A stretch of 64,000 nucleotides of DNA from Bacillus sp. FJAT-27445 (GCF_001510665.1 NZ_LMTI01000001.1:580262-644261); one strand, 5' to 3'; shown: positions 18,102-27,389, counted from the first letter of the stretch. Translations and numbers: made by a program. The notes: generated from the sequence alone by a model not told the origin.

Positions 18102-18800
18102 ATGCAGGAATTGCTTGACCGAGATCTAAAAGAGAGCTTTCTGGAAGAACATGGGCTCCGGGAAATCTTCGAAGAATCATTAATGCCGCATCTTGGGCTC
18201 TATAGTTTCGAGCAGGGGGAACTGGTCTGCTCACAGGGAGACCATTCCGAGTTTTTGTACGTTTTGGTAAAAGGAAAGATTAAAATTTTCACCACCTCTC
18301 CGGAAGGCCGGACGCTGATTCTTTCCTTCAAGACGCCGCTTGAAATCATCGGCGATATTGAATACATCCAGGAGCGTGACATTATTAATACGGTGGAGGC
18401 CGTATCGCCGGCACTTTTTCTTGGCATCCATTACCGCTGGCTGAGAAAATATGCGGAAAACCACGCGCCGCTTCTGAAATTCATTCTCGGCATTATAACA
18501 GAAAAATTTTATGCCAATTCACACGCGGCTAACTTTAATTTGATGTACCCCGTCGAAGTGCGGCTGGCCAGTTACCTTCTTTCTGTTTCATACGATGAAT
18601 CGGCTGGAGGGAATAGCGGGAGGCTGAGCACAGAGGAGCTCGCCGATGCGGCCAACCTGATTGGGACAAGCTATCGGCATATGAACCGGGTCATCCGTAA
18701 GTTTAGCGAGGCAGGGCTTATTGAAAGGAAAAAGGGATTCGTCTGGATCATTGACCGGGAAGGCATGCAAGGGCTAGCTAGCCGAAATATATACGAGTAG
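18102..18800 (+). CDS. Crp/Fnr-family transcriptional regulator
   Basis: 232 residues. The N-terminal cyclic-nucleotide-binding-like domain (about 25-140) contains QGDHSEFLYVLVKGKIKIFT. The C-terminal Crp-type helix-turn-helix contains LADAANLIGTSYRHMNRVIR. No FNR-type cysteine cluster is seen, so it is not an iron-sulfur FNR. It resembles the YeiL group. GAGGAGG precedes the ATG. It sits between two YdcZ-like genes on the same strand and probably controls them; the palindrome at 17561 is a likely target. The effector is not deducible. Confidence 0.9.
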   Translation: MQELLDRDLKESFLEEHGLREIFEESLMPHLGLYSFEQGELVCSQGDHSEFLYVLVKGKIKIFTTSPEGRTLILSFKTPLEIIGDIEYIQERDIINTVEAVSPALFLGIHYRWLRKYAENHAPLLKFILGIITEKFYANSHAANFNLMYPVEVRLASYLLSVSYDESAGGNSGRLSTEELADAANLIGTSYRHMNRVIRKFSEAGLIERKKGFVWIIDREGMQGLASRNIYE

Positions 18801-18886
18801 GATTTTTTTAATGTTTAAGGGCGTTATTTTAAAAAAAGTCCAGTTCTTCACGTTGTCAAAATTACGTAATAAAAGGAGAGTACAGT

Positions 18887-19342
18887 ATGATTACCGGACT
18901 CGTTTTAGCGTCTGTATCCGGGGCGCTGCTCAGCGTCCAAAATGTGTTTAACAGTAAGGTTAGCTTCCGTGCGGGAACAAAGGCAACAACAGCGCTCGTG
19001 CTGTTCCTTGGGTTTCTCGCATCGTTTTTGATTGGCTTCGCGGTTGAAGGAAAATTGATGTTCGCGCTGCATAATATGCAGCCTTGGTACTGGTTTAGCG
19101 GGATGTTAGGTGTTGGGGTAGTCGTTTCGGTCGTCCAAGCGGTGATGCGGCTTGGTCCGACATATGGCATTTCAATTGTTATGGTCTCGCAGCTCATATA
19201 CGCACTGATTATGGATTCGTTCGGGCTGATGGGGCTTGAAAAAGTTGCTTTCTCCGCAAAGCACATCGTTGGAGTACTCGTCATTGTGGCAGGCATACTT
19301 TTATTCAAATTTGGCGGCGTGCGGAAAACGGACAATAGTTAA
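18887..19342 (+). CDS. YdcZ-like (DUF606) DMT-superfamily membrane protein 2
   Basis: 151 residues, about five membrane segments. Family features are the starting helix with SVQNVFNSKVSFRAG, the GMLGVGVVVSVVQAVMRLGPTYG segment and a final VGVLVIVAGILLFKFGG helix. It differs clearly from the first copy, as expected for heterodimer partners rather than a recent duplication. AAAGGAGAG precedes the ATG. It is the last gene of the YdcZ/Crp/YdcZ unit. Confidence 0.88.
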   Translation: MITGLVLASVSGALLSVQNVFNSKVSFRAGTKATTALVLFLGFLASFLIGFAVEGKLMFALHNMQPWYWFSGMLGVGVVVSVVQAVMRLGPTYGISIVMVSQLIYALIMDSFGLMGLEKVAFSAKHIVGVLVIVAGILLFKFGGVRKTDNS

Positions 19343-19441
19343 AAAGTGATGATTGCCATTTGTATCAAAATGCCCTTCTTGAAAAAGTGGAAAAACCCTC
19401 CTTGCATTGAATATACATATAGATAGAGGAGGAGGAAAATA

Positions 19442-19927
19442 TTGAAGAAGTTAAAGTTAATGGCATCCATATTATTACTTTTAGCGCTAACAACCCTGAC
19501 ATCTTGCAGCAAAGAAGAGGGAATAGAAGCAAAGCAAAAAACAAAAGAAGCTGTAACTGAGAACGTTAAGCAAGACCCTGCGAAATCAGAACCAGTAAAA
19601 TCAGACCCAATGATTAAATCTGAAGGACTTGCAGAATTAATTAGTTATTTTAAGTCATCTGGCTTTACTATTGGTGAAGTTAAAGAAAAAGCCTTCGAAA
19701 TGTTGGGGGCAAAAGACGGATTCGGAATAGAAATTAACGGACATGAAGTCGAGTTTTATGAGTTTGATGTAAATGCCGAAAACCTTAAAGAAGCAGAGTC
19801 AAAAGGAACAGTAAGTATGGATCAGATTTCATTTCCGGTTCTTTTGAATGGAAGTATTATTTTAGTTCATGCCCAGTATCATCCTGACAAAGAAAGTTTA
19901 ATTAATACGTTTAATAATTACAAATAA
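19442..19927 (+). CDS. Hypothetical lipoprotein
   Basis: 161 residues from a TTG start preceded by GGAGGAGG. Residues 1-22 are a lipoprotein signal peptide with lipobox LTSC, so Cys22 is probably lipidated and the protein is held on the outer face of the membrane. A Lys/Glu/Pro-rich linker (about 25-58) precedes a small alpha/beta domain of about 100 residues. I do not recognise the domain. A terminator follows directly; the gene stands alone. Confidence 0.8.
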   Translation: MKKLKLMASILLLLALTTLTSCSKEEGIEAKQKTKEAVTENVKQDPAKSEPVKSDPMIKSEGLAELISYFKSSGFTIGEVKEKAFEMLGAKDGFGIEINGHEVEFYEFDVNAENLKEAESKGTVSMDQISFPVLLNGSIILVHAQYHPDKESLINTFNNYK

Positions 19928-19952
19928 GGCATCCTTCCCAGGGTGCTTTTTT
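19927..19952 (+). terminator. Terminator of the lipoprotein gene
   Basis: GCATCCT and AGGGTGC pair (one G-T) around TCCC, followed by six Ts, immediately after the stop codon. Confidence 0.75.
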
Positions 19953-20206
19953 ATATTCCTAATCTCCTGGTCACGGCCGACTGTTTGAAGCATCAGACCG
20001 TGTCTTTTGAATTCCCTTCTTTTTGCGCCTGTGGCTAAACCGAATATGGATTGGTTCGCAGCTGTTGCTTCTACCGAAATAAAGATGATTTCCATATGAA
20101 AACATGGAATCGGGCTTGCTTCCGCTGTTTAAAGGAATTTTTGTATTCGAGGAACCCCAAATTTTAGCTCGCAGTCCAATGCCATTATTAACCGCCATAC
20201 CAAAAG

Positions 20207-20247
20207 AAAGGTGCCCAGCCATCCCATCCTAGGGTGCAGGCACCTTT
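20207..20247 (-). terminator. Terminator of the 52-residue minus-strand gene
   Basis: AAAGGTGCC and GGCACCTTT form a perfect 9-bp stem. On the minus strand it begins three bases after the stop codon of the small gene and ends in a short T-rich stretch. Confidence 0.6.
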
Positions 20248-20249
20248 CA

Positions 20250-20408
20250 TTACTGCTTAAACGCAGTGTTTTTAATGGAAATGATAGTGTTCTTCATCTC
20301 GATTTCAAATACGAGTTCATAAATATCAGATATGCGGTCGCCTGACAGCTTTTTTGTTCGCGGTTTTGCTTCGCCTTTTTTAATGTAGGTGACGATATAT
20401 TGTGGCAT
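20250..20408 (-). CDS. Small hypothetical protein (52 residues)
   Basis: On the minus strand an ATG at 20408 is preceded by GGGAGGAAAATTGG, an excellent ribosome binding site, and opens 52 codons ending at TAA. The product starts MPQYIVTYIKKGEAKPRTKK and ends IISIKNTAFKQ; it is basic, with beta-strand-like segments and no membrane helix. A terminator follows the stop. Ribosome binding site, frame and terminator together make it a credible gene although it is short. I do not recognise the family. Confidence 0.75.
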   Translation of the reverse strand: MPQYIVTYIKKGEAKPRTKKLSGDRISDIYELVFEIEMKNTIISIKNTAFKQ

Positions 20409-20737
20409 CCAATTTTCCTCCCAGCTATTCGTGTTGGTAAGCTCTAAAACTATACCCGATTTGTGTGCAATACTAACAGGCCGCTAGGAAAAATTAGCAT
20501 ATGAATCTGGCTCGAGCCACAATTTCTCCAAAGTGGTACGAGGCATGTCTTTTTTACAACCGCAAAACTTTTCAGAAGTACTGTCAGTAAGATACCTGCT
20601 AAAACCATCTCAACTATACGGTAATCCTATACATATTGATATAAATATTTTAGAATAATTTTATACATCTTCGACTGCAAGTTTCTTGCGTGTAATGGGA
20701 GAGAGCGATACAGCTAAGATTTAGGGGAGTGTTGGTT
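20409..20737. other. Non-coding stretch
   Basis: About 330 bases between the divergent small gene and the EamA transporter gene. It should contain both promoters. An AT-rich segment at about 20625-20670 is the likeliest place for the transporter promoter. I see no riboswitch fold, repeat or further gene. Confidence 0.5.
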
Positions 20738-21619
20738 ATGCGCGCGAAGGGGCTTGCGATGATTGTAATTGGCGCGATGCTGTGGGGGACCACCGGGCCA
20801 ATTATGGAATGGATTTTATCAGAAACAAAAATTACGGTACCATTTATGCTGACAATCCGTATGCTCGTTGCCGGTGTTTTGTTAGTGGGAACATTGGTAA
20901 TCTCAAAAAAGCCGGTGCTTGAAGTGTGGAAAAACCGCTACTGGGCAAAGCATCTCATCATATATAGCATTTTCGGAATGCTCGGGCTCCAGTACACCTT
21001 CGTTTCCGCCATTCATGCCAGTAACGCGGTCATGGCAACTTTGATGCAGTTTTCCGCGCCGATTTTCATTATTATTTTCGTATCGGTAAAAGCACGGAAG
21101 TTTCCGCCTGGCTATCAGGTGATCGGCATCCTCGGGACACTGGCCGGGCTTTTTCTGCTTTTGACGAATGGCTCGTTCAACAATCTCTTGGTTAGCAAAG
21201 AAGCGCTGATTTGGGGAGTACTTCTCGGGTTAACATTTACTTTCTATACACTCCATCCAATCCGACTGATGAATGAGTGGGGAGTATTGATTGTTGTCGG
21301 CTGGGGGATGTTGGTCGCTGGAGTTGCCCTAAGTTTTGCCAGCCAGGTTTGGAATTCAAATGAGTGGGGCGAGCTTGCCGACCCTAAAATATTGGCGCTG
21401 ATGACGGTTCTGATTATCTTTGGCACAGCCGCATTCGTCCTGTTCCTCGGCAGCCTGAAATATATTACTCCTGTTGAGAACAGCGTGCTGTCCAGCATCG
21501 AACCGCTGACCGCGATGCTCGTCTCGGTCATCTGGCTCGGCGTCATGCTCGAAGGAATCCAGCTTTTAGGTGCGTTCCTCATGCTTGTTTTTGTCATAAG
21601 GCTTTCTTTGAAAAAATAA
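20738..21619 (+). CDS. EamA/DMT-family transporter
   Basis: 293 residues with ten predicted membrane helices in two EamA halves. The first half begins GLAMIVIGAMLWGTTGPIME; the second, from about residue 150, contains a comparable LIWGVLLGLTFTFYTL segment. These proteins export metabolites or amino acids; the substrate is not deducible. The ATG at 20738 is preferred because TTAGGGGAG lies eight bases before it; the in-frame GTG at 20729 falls on that site. The gene appears monocistronic. Confidence 0.9.
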   Translation: MRAKGLAMIVIGAMLWGTTGPIMEWILSETKITVPFMLTIRMLVAGVLLVGTLVISKKPVLEVWKNRYWAKHLIIYSIFGMLGLQYTFVSAIHASNAVMATLMQFSAPIFIIIFVSVKARKFPPGYQVIGILGTLAGLFLLLTNGSFNNLLVSKEALIWGVLLGLTFTFYTLHPIRLMNEWGVLIVVGWGMLVAGVALSFASQVWNSNEWGELADPKILALMTVLIIFGTAAFVLFLGSLKYITPVENSVLSSIEPLTAMLVSVIWLGVMLEGIQLLGAFLMLVFVIRLSLKK

Positions 21620-21749
21620 GGACACCATAAATATTGTAAACTGCTTATCTTAAAATAGTTCTTTAAGTTGCAAAACTATTTAACTGAAACTTTTTTTACC
21701 AAAAGGTATAATGTCTTTAATCAATTTCCTTAGAAAAGGAGCTGACGCT

Positions 21750-22460
21750 TTGAGGAAATGGTTGGGAGCCTTGTTGTCGGGGTTTTTGCTGCTTTCTGGC
21801 TGCGGTTTTGATAAAGAAAGCCGTCCGGTTCACGATGAAAAGGAGAGTGCAAAAGTGGGAAAAGGGTTGAATGAGCAGCTGTTTGCTGCAGCGGAACATG
21901 GAAATGTGGATGAAATCAGCCGCCTGATTGAGAAAGGCGCGAATATCAATGCCCAGGATTCAAACGGCAAGACGCCAGTCATGATTGCTACATACAACAA
22001 TGATGTGGCGGCGGCGAAAATATTAATTGACGCTCGAGCCGATGTGGACATCCGCGACAATATGAAAAACAATGTGTTTTTGTATGCCGGCGCGGAAGGA
22101 TATATCGATATCTTGAAGCTGGCCATAAATGCAGGCGCGGACCCGCACATTACGAACCGCTATGGCGGGGTTGCGGTAATTCCAGCAGCGGAACGCGGAC
22201 ACGTCGATGTTGTGGAATTGCTTCTAACCGAAACGGATATTAATGTGAACCATGTCAACAATCTCGGTTGGACAGCGCTCATTGAAGCGATCATTTTGAA
22301 CAAAGGCGGCAAACGGCAGCAGGTAATTATCCGACTGCTAATCGACCACGGTGCCGATGTAAACATTCCGGATGGCGATGGCGTAACGCCGCTCGAGCAC
22401 GCTCGGAACAAAGGGTTTAGAGAGATTGAAAAAACGCTAATCGAGGCAGGCGCTAAATAG
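21750..22460 (+). CDS. Ankyrin-repeat lipoprotein
   Basis: 236 residues from a TTG at 21750, preceded by AAAAGGAGCTG; the in-frame ATG at 21711 lacks such a site. The first residues are a lipoprotein signal with lipobox LSGC. About six ankyrin repeats follow, with typical GANINAQDSNGKTPVMIA, GADPHITN and HGADVNIPDGDGVTPLEHA units. It is thus an outer-face membrane-bound protein-binding scaffold. The partner is unknown. Secreted ankyrin lipoproteins are uncommon next to cytosolic ones. Confidence 0.88.
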   Translation: MRKWLGALLSGFLLLSGCGFDKESRPVHDEKESAKVGKGLNEQLFAAAEHGNVDEISRLIEKGANINAQDSNGKTPVMIATYNNDVAAAKILIDARADVDIRDNMKNNVFLYAGAEGYIDILKLAINAGADPHITNRYGGVAVIPAAERGHVDVVELLLTETDINVNHVNNLGWTALIEAIILNKGGKRQQVIIRLLIDHGADVNIPDGDGVTPLEHARNKGFREIEKTLIEAGAK

Positions 22461-22473
22461 TGCCTGCCCTTTT
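22445..22473 (+). terminator. Terminator overlapping the ankyrin gene stop
   Basis: GGCAGGC and GCCTGCC form a stem that begins before the TAG stop codon at 22458-22460, followed by CTTTTG. Confidence 0.7.
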
Positions 22474-22677
22474 GTTTATATAGCAAGTTTTTTCCTCTAT
22501 TATTTTATATACATAATGCACCATCTTCGTTTTTCTGCTATATTAATTTGGATATTTTTTCGTTTGAAAATCTTTCTAAATATTAGTAAATTAGTTTCTA
22601 TAGGAAAATCAATTTAGTATACAAATATAACTTGATGTGATGATTACAATTTAATAACCAAAGGAGTCATTCTACTA

Positions 22678-24549
22678 ATGTCCAGTTCAACACATTCTGA
22701 TAACCATGCCCACACGGACACTGAAAGTGAATATACAATTTTCAAAACATACTTTTTCTTATTTTTAATTCTTTTCATAATTAAAAGGGTTGCTTTTAAT
22801 TCCCTGATTTTTTCGGAATTTAGCATTCGTTATTTTTTCGGGCTTGAAATTGTTACAGTGATAAGCATTTTCCTTTTCGTGGAGTTACTATTTAAGAGGA
22901 AGAAATTATGGGGATACTTAATTTTTAATCTTCTTTCTTCTTTCTTCTTTATATTCGTTATTGTATATCACAACTATTATGGGACCATTCCCAACTATCA
23001 GGTTCTGCTTCAATTTTCCGAAGCAGGCAAGTTAGGCGAAAGTATCGGTGCGTTACTAAATCCCGTGTATTTTTTATTTATGCTTGATACAGTAATACTT
23101 GTACTATTGCATAAAAGAATCGACTTAAAAACAGATATTTTTAGTACGATTAAACCCAAAAAGCTGTTTTTCAGTTTTCTCCTATTCTGTATTTTTTCAA
23201 TCGCCGTACCAATCACTCATGCTTCGGAAATAGCGAAAGAAAGAGACAAAAAAATTCAAGGCATGGGTATTATTAATTACCAATTAGCTAGTACCTATAG
23301 CCAGCTATTTGCTGAGCCGGTAATTACTGATGCTAATCAAATCACCAATAAATTAATAAGTGAAACCAAGGGAATAAAAGAAATTCCAAACCCTGAATTG
23401 TTTGGGGCAGCTAAGGACATGAATGTCATCATGGTCCAGTTGGAGGCTTTTCAAAATTTCCCTATAGGCAGAGAAATCAATGGACATGAAATAACTCCAG
23501 TACTGAATCAACTGTCTGGTGAAAGTTATTATTTTACTAATTTTTATCAACAGATTTCACAGGGGAATACGGTGGATGCGGAGTTTCTAGCTAATACGTC
23601 ACTTTACCCGTCCGGACAATTCGTCACTTCCAAGCGATATGCAGAAAAAGAGATACCTAGTTTGCCAAGACTGTTACATGGCATCGGATATGAAACAGCA
23701 ACTTTGCACACTAATGATAAAGAATTTTATAACAGAGGCGAATTTTATAAGGCTTTAGGTTTTGACAGAGTATACGACAAAGAGTTTTTTGGCGAAGATC
23801 GCACTCTGCTATTTGGCGAAATAGATGAACTGCTTTATCGGGACTCAATCAATGAGTTAGTCAAGCTAAGCGAAAACCATACCAGGTTTTATGCGCATTA
23901 CATCGGAATGTCTAGTCATCATCCTTTTAAAATCCCAAGAGATTTACAGACACTGAACTTACCGAATAGTTATAAAGGGACCTTATTAGGAAATTATTTG
24001 CAATCCATCCATTATGCTGATTCCGCTCTTGGCATACTAGTCGAAGAATTAAAGAAAAATAACTTATGGGATAATACGCTCCTCGTTATTTATGGAGACC
24101 ACTTCGCGATTCATTCCGATACCGTTCAGAAAAAAGATAGAACGATGTTAGAGGACTTCATTGGAGATACGTATACGAAACAAACAATGATGAACACACC
24201 TTTACTCATTAGAGTTCCAGGAGTAAAAGGTGAAAAGAGGGACAACTTAGGAGGCCAAGTTGATATTTTGCCAACTATAACAAATTTATTAGGCGTCAAT
24301 CTTAATTCGGTTCATTTTGGCCAGGATCTGCTTAATGTACAACCGAATCTGCTGCCTCAGAGATTTTATATGGAAACCGGTTCATATATCAATGACCAAG
24401 TAATATATTCATCCTCTGATTCTAAAATACTTTCCTTAAACGGAACGTCAGACGGAATTGAAAAAAGTAAAATCGAGGAAGATTTTAATAAAACACTAAG
24501 ACTACTCGAATACTCCGACCTTTACCTTAAAAATTTACCAAATAGATAA
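22678..24549 (+). CDS. LtaS-like sulfatase-fold membrane synthase (lipoteichoic acid synthase family)
   Basis: 623 residues: five membrane helices (about 20-190), a linker, then an extracellular alkaline-phosphatase-fold domain. Family signatures are VQLEAFQNF with the metal-binding glutamate, QGNTVDAEF with the catalytic threonine at 298, HTNDKEFYNR, SSHHPF and YGDH at 472-475. Family members transfer glycerol-phosphate from phosphatidylglycerol to lipoteichoic acid chains or primers. The His-rich N-terminus (HSDNHAHTD) is odd. The gene is richer in A+T than its neighbours, which may point to transfer. AAAGGAG precedes the ATG. Which LtaS paralog it is cannot be decided. Confidence 0.9.
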   Translation: MSSSTHSDNHAHTDTESEYTIFKTYFFLFLILFIIKRVAFNSLIFSEFSIRYFFGLEIVTVISIFLFVELLFKRKKLWGYLIFNLLSSFFFIFVIVYHNYYGTIPNYQVLLQFSEAGKLGESIGALLNPVYFLFMLDTVILVLLHKRIDLKTDIFSTIKPKKLFFSFLLFCIFSIAVPITHASEIAKERDKKIQGMGIINYQLASTYSQLFAEPVITDANQITNKLISETKGIKEIPNPELFGAAKDMNVIMVQLEAFQNFPIGREINGHEITPVLNQLSGESYYFTNFYQQISQGNTVDAEFLANTSLYPSGQFVTSKRYAEKEIPSLPRLLHGIGYETATLHTNDKEFYNRGEFYKALGFDRVYDKEFFGEDRTLLFGEIDELLYRDSINELVKLSENHTRFYAHYIGMSSHHPFKIPRDLQTLNLPNSYKGTLLGNYLQSIHYADSALGILVEELKKNNLWDNTLLVIYGDHFAIHSDTVQKKDRTMLEDFIGDTYTKQTMMNTPLLIRVPGVKGEKRDNLGGQVDILPTITNLLGVNLNSVHFGQDLLNVQPNLLPQRFYMETGSYINDQVIYSSSDSKILSLNGTSDGIEKSKIEEDFNKTLRLLEYSDLYLKNLPNR

Positions 24550-24560
24550 AGCTTAATAGA

Positions 24561-24589
24561 AAGCAGCCTTTAAATTGGCTGCTTTTTTT
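24561..24589 (+). terminator. Terminator of the LtaS-like gene
   Basis: AAGCAGCC and GGCTGCTT form a stem followed by a run of Ts, 12 bases after the stop codon. Confidence 0.85.
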
Positions 24590-24791
24590 CATTGTGTTAT
24601 TACTTTTTAGAAGAAATTTGTAAATAAGTTTTGATTTTGTTTTTCATCTATGACTAAGATGGTAGAGTGGGCGAATGCACAAATTTTTCCTGTTACTCTT
24701 GCCCTGTTCGTAGTAAATACAGTTACAAGACCGTCTGTTTCCTGCATGAGTTTAAAGTTACAATTTTCATAAAAAAAGAAAAGGAGCCTTT

Positions 24792-25199
24792 ATGGAAAAT
24801 AAAATCCTTTATACAAGCGAAGCTCCAGTGGATTTCGGGCAATTGGTTGAGCTTTACGAATCGCTGGATTGGAATTCATTGAATCTGACAGCCGAAGAGA
24901 TGGAGAAGATGTGCCGACAAAGCTGGTTTGCTGTTTATGCGTTCGATAGTGAAAGGCTGATTGGCATGGGTCGGGTGATTTCGGATGGGATTATAAGCGG
25001 CGTCATTTGCGGGGTTTGCGTTCATCCGGAGTTCCAATCCAAAGGGATCGGGACCGAAATCGTAAACAAGCTTGCGCATCATTGCGAGCTGAATCGGGTT
25101 ATTCCGCAGCTCATGTGTGTGGAAAGTCTGGAACCGTATTATGAAAAGCTTGGTTTTCACAGATTTACGATAGGGATGAAGAAGGATATTATTAGGTAA
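24792..25199 (+). CDS. GNAT-family N-acetyltransferase
   Basis: 135 residues. The acetyl-CoA-binding motif A is seen as VCVHPEFQSKGIGTEIV, with VRVDPEYQGKGIG-type spacing, and YYEKLGFHRF near the end is motif B. AAAAGGAGCC precedes the ATG. The substrate cannot be read from the sequence. The next gene, a small membrane protein, starts 26 bases later and may be co-transcribed. Confidence 0.9.
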   Translation: MENKILYTSEAPVDFGQLVELYESLDWNSLNLTAEEMEKMCRQSWFAVYAFDSERLIGMGRVISDGIISGVICGVCVHPEFQSKGIGTEIVNKLAHHCELNRVIPQLMCVESLEPYYEKLGFHRFTIGMKKDIIR

Positions 25200-25224
25200 A
25201 CCTTAAGGTGGAGTACTTTTATAA

Positions 25225-25476
25225 ATGATTAGAAGAATACTTTTTTATTTATTTTGGGCTTGCATATTAATTGCCATTGTCTTGGGCTATGATTTTGTAT
25301 TGTTTATTCCGGGAACTTGGTATTTATTAATAGCAATATATATTAAAAGAAATGAATGCAAGATTTTAAAATTATTGTTGGCTGATTTCCTGATTGGGGG
25401 GGAATACAATAGTAAAAAAGCTTTTGTTTCAGGTACACTTTTACTATTGTTAGGGGGCATTTCTTATCTATTATAA
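25225..25476 (+). CDS. Small hypothetical membrane protein
   Basis: 83 residues with three hydrophobic segments (about 3-22, 24-36 and 66-82) and a basic loop with Lys-Arg-Asn-Glu. A GGTGGAG site precedes the ATG at moderate distance. It is A+T-rich. No family is recognised. It is followed by a strong bidirectional terminator. Confidence 0.65.
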   Translation: MIRRILFYLFWACILIAIVLGYDFVLFIPGTWYLLIAIYIKRNECKILKLLLADFLIGGEYNSKKAFVSGTLLLLLGGISYLL

Positions 25477-25498
25477 TAGAAATTCATGGATGGACGAA

Positions 25499-25529
25499 AA
25501 ACATGATGACCGGAATCATCATGTTTTTT
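25499..25529. terminator. Bidirectional terminator between convergent genes
   Basis: AACATGATGA and TCATCATGTT form a perfect stem with an A-run before and a T-run after, between the plus-strand membrane gene and the minus-strand peptidase gene. Confidence 0.85.
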
Positions 25530-25546
25530 CGTGTTGTATGAAAGGT

Positions 25547-26575
25547 TCATTTAAACGTTTGCTTAACCGTGCCTTTGACGCCTTCGAATTCGACCTCCGC
25601 AAACGCGCCGTTAATCAGTGTAAGCTGCGGAGGCATATGGCCGCAGTCAATATCGTATAGGATCGGCACGCCAAGTTCGTCATGCAAATCGTGATACACA
25701 TCTTCTATTGTATAATTATCTACCGGTTCGTTCGCAGGGCTGCGCCCGAACAGAATGCCCGAACAGCCTTCAAACCAGCTGGCGAGCTTCATTTGCACAA
25801 GTGTTCTCCGTAAATCGGTCGTTTTCATATTGCAATTTTCAAAATACCAGATAATCGACTCACCAGGTATATGGCTTTCACGGAAGCGGCGGACATCCCC
25901 ATAAGGCGTACCGACGAGATGCCTGATGATATCGATGCAGCCCCCGAGCAGCCTGCCGTTCATTTCTGATTTGCCAGATGAAACGGACTTCCAAACAGTA
26001 GGTTCAGTCAGGTGGAAGAGGAAAGGAGTCGGATTTTCATGCTGCCATTCCGGTTGGTACTTTTCCGAAGATGCTTGCAGGACGGATTCGCTCGGTTTGG
26101 TCGAAAGGACGGTTTCCCACATGGCGGTGACAGGATCGGAGTATTCCCCGCGCAGGTCGACAAGGTTGGTGCCATGGGCCGTCGCGATGCCGGTTCTCAA
26201 GGTAATCGCGAGGAGCAAAGCGCTCGTGTCCGAGTAACCAAGCACCCATTTATTTTTCAACAATTGAAAGTCGAGGTGCTCGAGCATTTCAATCAGCAGT
26301 TCGCCGCCCCATGGCGGGATGATGGCACCGATTTCATCATTCTGCATCAGCTCGGTAAATTCGTCGGCACGCTTGATTGCCGGGGCGGACCGGGTTTTGT
26401 CGTCCGTCCATACCGTTTCGCCGACCGCCAGCTTGTAACCTTTCGCCTCAAGTCTCTTTACCGCCTGCTTCACGATACCATGCAATTCCTCCGGGACGCC
26501 TGATGATGGCGCCGTGACCCCGATTGTCGTGCCTTTTTGTAAAAATGGATACGTAATCATCTGCAATAACCCCAT
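25547..26575 (-). CDS. S66-family LD-carboxypeptidase (MccF/LdcA-like)
   Basis: 342 residues. S66 peptidases are cytoplasmic serine peptidases that cut L,D bonds in muropeptides or, as MccF, inactivate microcin C-type compounds. The expected serine is Ser115 in LGYSDTSAL; the Glu is in WYFENCNMKT and the His in DIDCGHMPPQ. The length and the W-E-N spacing fit the MccF-like branch. The start could be ATG 26575 or ATG 26560 (MITYPF); neither has a strong ribosome binding site. It is convergent with the preceding gene and shares its terminator. Confidence 0.9.
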   Translation of the reverse strand: MGLLQMITYPFLQKGTTIGVTAPSSGVPEELHGIVKQAVKRLEAKGYKLAVGETVWTDDKTRSAPAIKRADEFTELMQNDEIGAIIPPWGGELLIEMLEHLDFQLLKNKWVLGYSDTSALLLAITLRTGIATAHGTNLVDLRGEYSDPVTAMWETVLSTKPSESVLQASSEKYQPEWQHENPTPFLFHLTEPTVWKSVSSGKSEMNGRLLGGCIDIIRHLVGTPYGDVRRFRESHIPGESIIWYFENCNMKTTDLRRTLVQMKLASWFEGCSGILFGRSPANEPVDNYTIEDVYHDLHDELGVPILYDIDCGHMPPQLTLINGAFAEVEFEGVKGTVKQTFK

Positions 26576-26740
26576 TCGCTCTATCTTATCTCTATACTTC
26601 TATTCCAAAGGCTTATTTCCTCTATTTAAAAAACAGTCTTTCTATTTCATAAAGTCTATTTTTCGTTTATTCTGATATTATGGAACCTACATTTGGATAG
26701 ATAGTCATTTTTTTACAATAAGAGAAAAGAGGTTTGCATC

Positions 26741-27373
26741 ATGTTTAAAGATATTCTTACGAGCGAGGAACAATTTCTGGAATTGCGCGCGCAAGCGGGT
26801 AAACCAAGCGTTCGCGCGTTTAACAAGGTGATTAACCATCTGGATGAGCATTGCAGGGAATTCATTTCGAAATCGTCATTCCTCACCATGGCTACCTCTG
26901 GCCTAGAGGGCAGATGCGATGTTTCGCCCCGCGGGGATGCGCCGGGATTCGTACTTGTTTTAGACGATCATCATTTGTTCATTCCCGAGCGGCCAGGCAA
27001 TAAGAGGATGGATTCTGTGCAAAACATCCTTCACAATCCAAACGTCGGGCTTTTGTTTATGATACCGGGGCTCGGCGAAACGCTGAGGATTAACGGGAAA
27101 GCGTATGTGTGCCGCGATCAGGAGCTGTTGGAAAGGACAGCGGCGAATGGGAAAACGCCGTTATTCGGAATAGGGGTAAAGGTCGAAGAGTGTTTTGCTC
27201 ACTGTGCGAAGGCATTCCTCCGGTCAGGGCTTTGGAAGCCTGACACCTGGCTTTCCGAAGATTCACAGCCTTCCATGCCGAAAATGCTCGCAGATCATTG
27301 CAAAATCCCGGATATGACAGCGGAGGATGTAGAAAAGGCCCTCCAGGAAGGCTATGCAACAAGGCTTTATTAA
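26741..27373 (+). CDS. Pyridoxamine 5'-phosphate oxidase-family FMN-binding protein
   Basis: 210 residues. The split-barrel fold is recognised by SSFLTMATSGLEGRCDVSPRGDAPGF, LFIPERPGNKRMDSVQNI and LRINGKAYV. It matches the MSMEG_1061-type group, which contains flavin-binding oxidoreductases of mostly unknown substrate rather than true PdxH. AAAAGAGG precedes the ATG. The following small membrane gene starts 17 bases after its stop. Confidence 0.88.
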   Translation: MFKDILTSEEQFLELRAQAGKPSVRAFNKVINHLDEHCREFISKSSFLTMATSGLEGRCDVSPRGDAPGFVLVLDDHHLFIPERPGNKRMDSVQNILHNPNVGLLFMIPGLGETLRINGKAYVCRDQELLERTAANGKTPLFGIGVKVEECFAHCAKAFLRSGLWKPDTWLSEDSQPSMPKMLADHCKIPDMTAEDVEKALQEGYATRLY

Positions 27374-27389
27374 GCATGGGGGTGAAATA

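Noticed and set aside
19971-20222. 83-codon minus-strand frame
   Set aside because: It begins inside the terminator of the 52-residue gene and has no ribosome binding site.
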